Origin: JBCBRD01 sp039819885
Lineage (GTDB): Bacteria; Pseudomonadota; Alphaproteobacteria; Rhizobiales; Hyphomicrobiaceae
Assembly: GCA_039819885.1 (NCBI GenBank)
Contig: JBCBRD010000006.1
Coordinates: 1-34,116 of the forward strand
Direction of reading: 5' to 3'
DNA: 34,116 nt
The notes beneath the pieces are model-generated. The model was not told where the DNA came from. It searched no databases and worked only from the letters and a program-made list of their open reading frames with translations. Positions 31,970 to 34,116 of this stretch are shown in pieces. The translations under genes were made by a program, and so were the position numbers. Each line of letters begins with the position of its first letter. The first letter of the stretch is position 1.

Positions 31970-33364
31970 TCATGTTTCCAAGCTTTGCAACCACTTTGCG
32001 GCCATTTCCGAGACGTTCTGTGGCGAAGTTCCCCCATAACTGGTTCTACTCGCGACCGAGTTTTCGACAGTTAGGACGCTATAGACGCTCTTAGTGATCC
32101 TGGGTTCGATCCGTTGGAGTGCGTCCAAAGGAAGATCGGGCAGGTCAAGTCCACGCTTTTCGGCCTCGGCTACCGCTGAACCCGTCACGTGATGGGCCTG
32201 CCGGAAGGGCATTTTAAGCTCGCGTACCAGCCAATCTGCCAAGTCGGTCGCAGTGGAAAACCCGCTGCCAGCAGCCTTCCGCATAGCCTCTGGGTGCGGT
32301 TTTAGGTCTTCGATCATGCCGGCCATAGCTGCTATGGCCAGTGACAGGCTGTCGAGTGCATCGAATGTGACTTCTTTGTCTTCCTGCATGTCTTTTGAAT
32401 AGGCGAGCGGCAGCCCCTTCATTACCATTGTCAGGCTTTGAAATGCACCGGCGATGCGCCCAACCTTGGCGCGGCACAACTCGGCTGCGTCCGGATTGCG
32501 TTTTTGCGGCATGATTGATGAACCAGTGGAAAACCGGTCGCTGAGCGTTACAAAGCCAAATTGGGGTGTCGTCCATACGACCAATTCTTCCGCCAAACGT
32601 GACAGGTGGACGGCGCAAATCGTACAAGCGCTCAGCGTTTCCAGAGCGAAATCACGGTCTGAGACGCTGTCGAGGGAATTGGCTGTCGGACGGTCAAACC
32701 CCAGGGCCTTGGTGGTTGCGTGCCGGTCGATTGGAAATGAGGTTCCAGCGAGGGCTGCCGCCCCTAACGGGCATTCGTTTAAGCGCTTTCTGGCGTCTGA
32801 AAATCTCCCCCGATCGCGGTCGAACATCTCAACATATGCCAGCAAGTGGTGACCGAGCGTGACCGGCTGGGCTGGTTGTAGGTGCGTAAAACCTGGCATA
32901 TGCGTGGCTGAATGCTGTTTTGCCTGGCTCGCCAGTGCAGCTTGCAAGCCTCTTAGTCCTGCATCAAAAGCATCGATCCGATCCCGGACATACAGGCGAA
33001 AGTCCGTGGCAACCTGGTCGTTTCGGGAGCGTGCTGTGTGTAATCTACCGGCGGGCTCGCCGATCAAGTCTTTGAGCCGCGCCTCGATGTTCATATGAAT
33101 GTCTTCAAGTGCGCGTGAGAATTCGAACTTTCCGCTTTCAATTTCCGTCTGGATACGATCCAAGCCGTCAAGGATCGTTTTCGCGTCCTCATCGGAGATG
33201 ATGTCCTGCTTAGCCAACATCCGCGCATGGGCCTTGGAACCTGCAATATCCTGTGCTGCCATACGCTTATCGAAACCAATAGAGGCGTTGATCTCTTCCA
33301 TGATCTCAGCAGGTGACATTGCGAAGCGTCCACCCCACATCTCATTGGCGTCGGACTTCTCCAC
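31970..33364 (-). CDS. argH: argininosuccinate lyase
   Basis: ArgH splits argininosuccinate into arginine and fumarate, the last step of arginine synthesis. The 464-residue product has NEMWGGRF near the start, LHTARSRNDQVATDFRLY, the catalytic T160-H161 (GFTHLQPAQP) and the fumarase-superfamily signature GSSIMPQKRNP (281-291) with its catalytic Ser. The GTG at 33364 is chosen because CCGGAG lies about 9 nt upstream. A TTG at 33394 is in frame and would add ten residues, but the ribosome site would then be inside the gene. It is first in argH-lptM-lysA and divergent from the TlpA-like gene, 85 nt away. Confidence 0.96.
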   Translation of the reverse strand: MEKSDANEMWGGRFAMSPAEIMEEINASIGFDKRMAAQDIAGSKAHARMLAKQDIISDEDAKTILDGLDRIQTEIESGKFEFSRALEDIHMNIEARLKDLIGEPAGRLHTARSRNDQVATDFRLYVRDRIDAFDAGLRGLQAALASQAKQHSATHMPGFTHLQPAQPVTLGHHLLAYVEMFDRDRGRFSDARKRLNECPLGAAALAGTSFPIDRHATTKALGFDRPTANSLDSVSDRDFALETLSACTICAVHLSRLAEELVVWTTPQFGFVTLSDRFSTGSSIMPQKRNPDAAELCRAKVGRIAGAFQSLTMVMKGLPLAYSKDMQEDKEVTFDALDSLSLAIAAMAGMIEDLKPHPEAMRKAAGSGFSTATDLADWLVRELKMPFRQAHHVTGSAVAEAEKRGLDLPDLPLDALQRIEPRITKSVYSVLTVENSVASRTSYGGTSPQNVSEMAAKWLQSLET

Positions 33365-33449
33365 GTGACAATACTCCGGATTATTGGGTTGCAAGGGATC
33401 TCGACCTGCTAGTGATCTTCAGCTTGCAACAGGTAAGGACAAAGACTCT

Positions 33450-34116
33450 ATGGACCCGAAGCCTCAACGATCATCGACATTTGGGCCAAAGCGATTGGCC
33501 ATTGCCGCAGGGCTCGCAATTCTGGCTGGGCTGGCGGCGGTATACTTGACGGACACACCTTCTGACAATGGTAACGCCACGGTTACCGCGACGACGGCAC
33601 CAAAAGCGGGTGGCGGCGGTGAAAAGTCCGACACGGATACTGCGGCGTCCAAGCTGAACACCGGCGAAGTCAAGGCGTTTGTCTATAAGACTTCACCGAT
33701 GGCGATAACGGATATCGCGTTTCTCGATGGCAAAGGTGCCCCGACTTCACTCTCGTCGTTCAAGGGTAAGACGGTTTTGTTGAACCTGTGGGCCACCTGG
33801 TGTGCGCCGTGTCGGCATGAAATGCCGTCATTGGATCGTCTGGAAGGCCGTTTGGGCAGCGACAACTTCGAAGTTGTCGCGTTGAGCCTCGATCGGGCAG
33901 GGCTAGATGCAAGCCAAGAGTTTCTTGATGAGATTTCGGTGAAGCACCTCAAGACCTACGCTGATCCAACCACCAAGGCGAGTGCGCCGTTGAAGGTGAT
34001 TGGCATGCCAACCACAATTCTCATTGACCCCGAAGGCCGCGAGATTGGACGGCTCATAGGACCCGCTGAATGGGATTCAGAGGATGCCGTAAATCTCGTT
34101 CAATCGGTGATTGATC
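33450..34116 (+). CDS. tlpA: TlpA-like membrane-anchored thiol-disulfide reductase (partial at right edge)
   Basis: The frame is open from the ATG at 33450 to the window end, 222 residues without a stop. A basic N-terminus and one helix at about 14-33 (RLAIAAGLAILAGLAAVYL) anchor it in the inner membrane. A Thr/Gly linker leads to a periplasmic thioredoxin fold with LNLWATWCAPCRHEMPS (active-site WCAPC at 117-121) and the cis-Pro loop GMPTT. Such proteins reduce disulfides in the periplasm, for example for cytochrome oxidase or cytochrome c maturation. AAGGAC lies 9 nt upstream of the start. Only a short C-terminal part should be missing. Confidence 0.93.
   Translation, partial: MDPKPQRSSTFGPKRLAIAAGLAILAGLAAVYLTDTPSDNGNATVTATTAPKAGGGGEKSDTDTAASKLNTGEVKAFVYKTSPMAITDIAFLDGKGAPTSLSSFKGKTVLLNLWATWCAPCRHEMPSLDRLEGRLGSDNFEVVALSLDRAGLDASQEFLDEISVKHLKTYADPTTKASAPLKVIGMPTTILIDPEGREIGRLIGPAEWDSEDAVNLVQSVID

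Overview
The window reads as chromosomal DNA from an alphaproteobacterium, most likely of the order Hyphomicrobiales (Rhizobiales) or a close relative. The evidence is a direct-repeat LexA box of the alphaproteobacterial type (GTTC-N7-GTTC), a TIGR02302/DUF4175 membrane protein, an HdaA-type DnaA paralogue, the ImuA-ImuB-DnaE2 mutagenesis set, and the gene order tlpA / argH-lptM-lysA-TIGR02302. No phage, insertion sequence, plasmid or CRISPR gene was recognised. Most of the window is housekeeping.

Layout. Positions 1-1478 (-) hold the N-terminal part of a GYF_2-domain membrane protein that runs off the left edge. Next are ndk (+), a RibD_C/dihydrofolate-reductase-like protein (+) and an isolated cytochrome P450 (-). 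The purM-purN pair (-) for purine synthesis is divergent from a rightward series: a DUF2066 exported protein, an AI-2E family permease, hdaA, ppk1, ppx and a J-domain co-chaperone. rnd (-) is divergent from aspS (+), which is followed by a small four-helix membrane protein and a ceramidase-family membrane hydrolase. A tRNA-Leu(UAA) then precedes a four-gene SOS cassette (20806-27207): an endonuclease III-like protein, imuA, imuB and dnaE2. A cluster of palindromes, the first able to act as a terminator, separates it from the leftward block TIGR02302, lysA, lptM, argH. A TlpA-like thioredoxin (+) diverges from argH and runs off the right edge.

The most interesting region is the SOS cassette. 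A perfect GTTC-N7-GTTC box fills almost all of the 17-nt spacer of a plausible sigma70-type promoter, so LexA binding should block transcription. The first gene is not imuA but an HhH-GPD/4Fe-4S protein. It keeps the helix-hairpin-helix, the Lys and all four Fe-S cysteines of endonuclease III, but has Asn where the catalytic Asp is expected. The four genes overlap at every junction (11, 113 and 4 nt), which suggests coupled expression of the Nth-like protein with the error-prone polymerase. The functional link is an inference; the arrangement and the substitution are directly visible.

Two genes at the window edges (the GYF_2 protein and the TlpA-like protein) are partial because the window ends inside them, not because they are broken.
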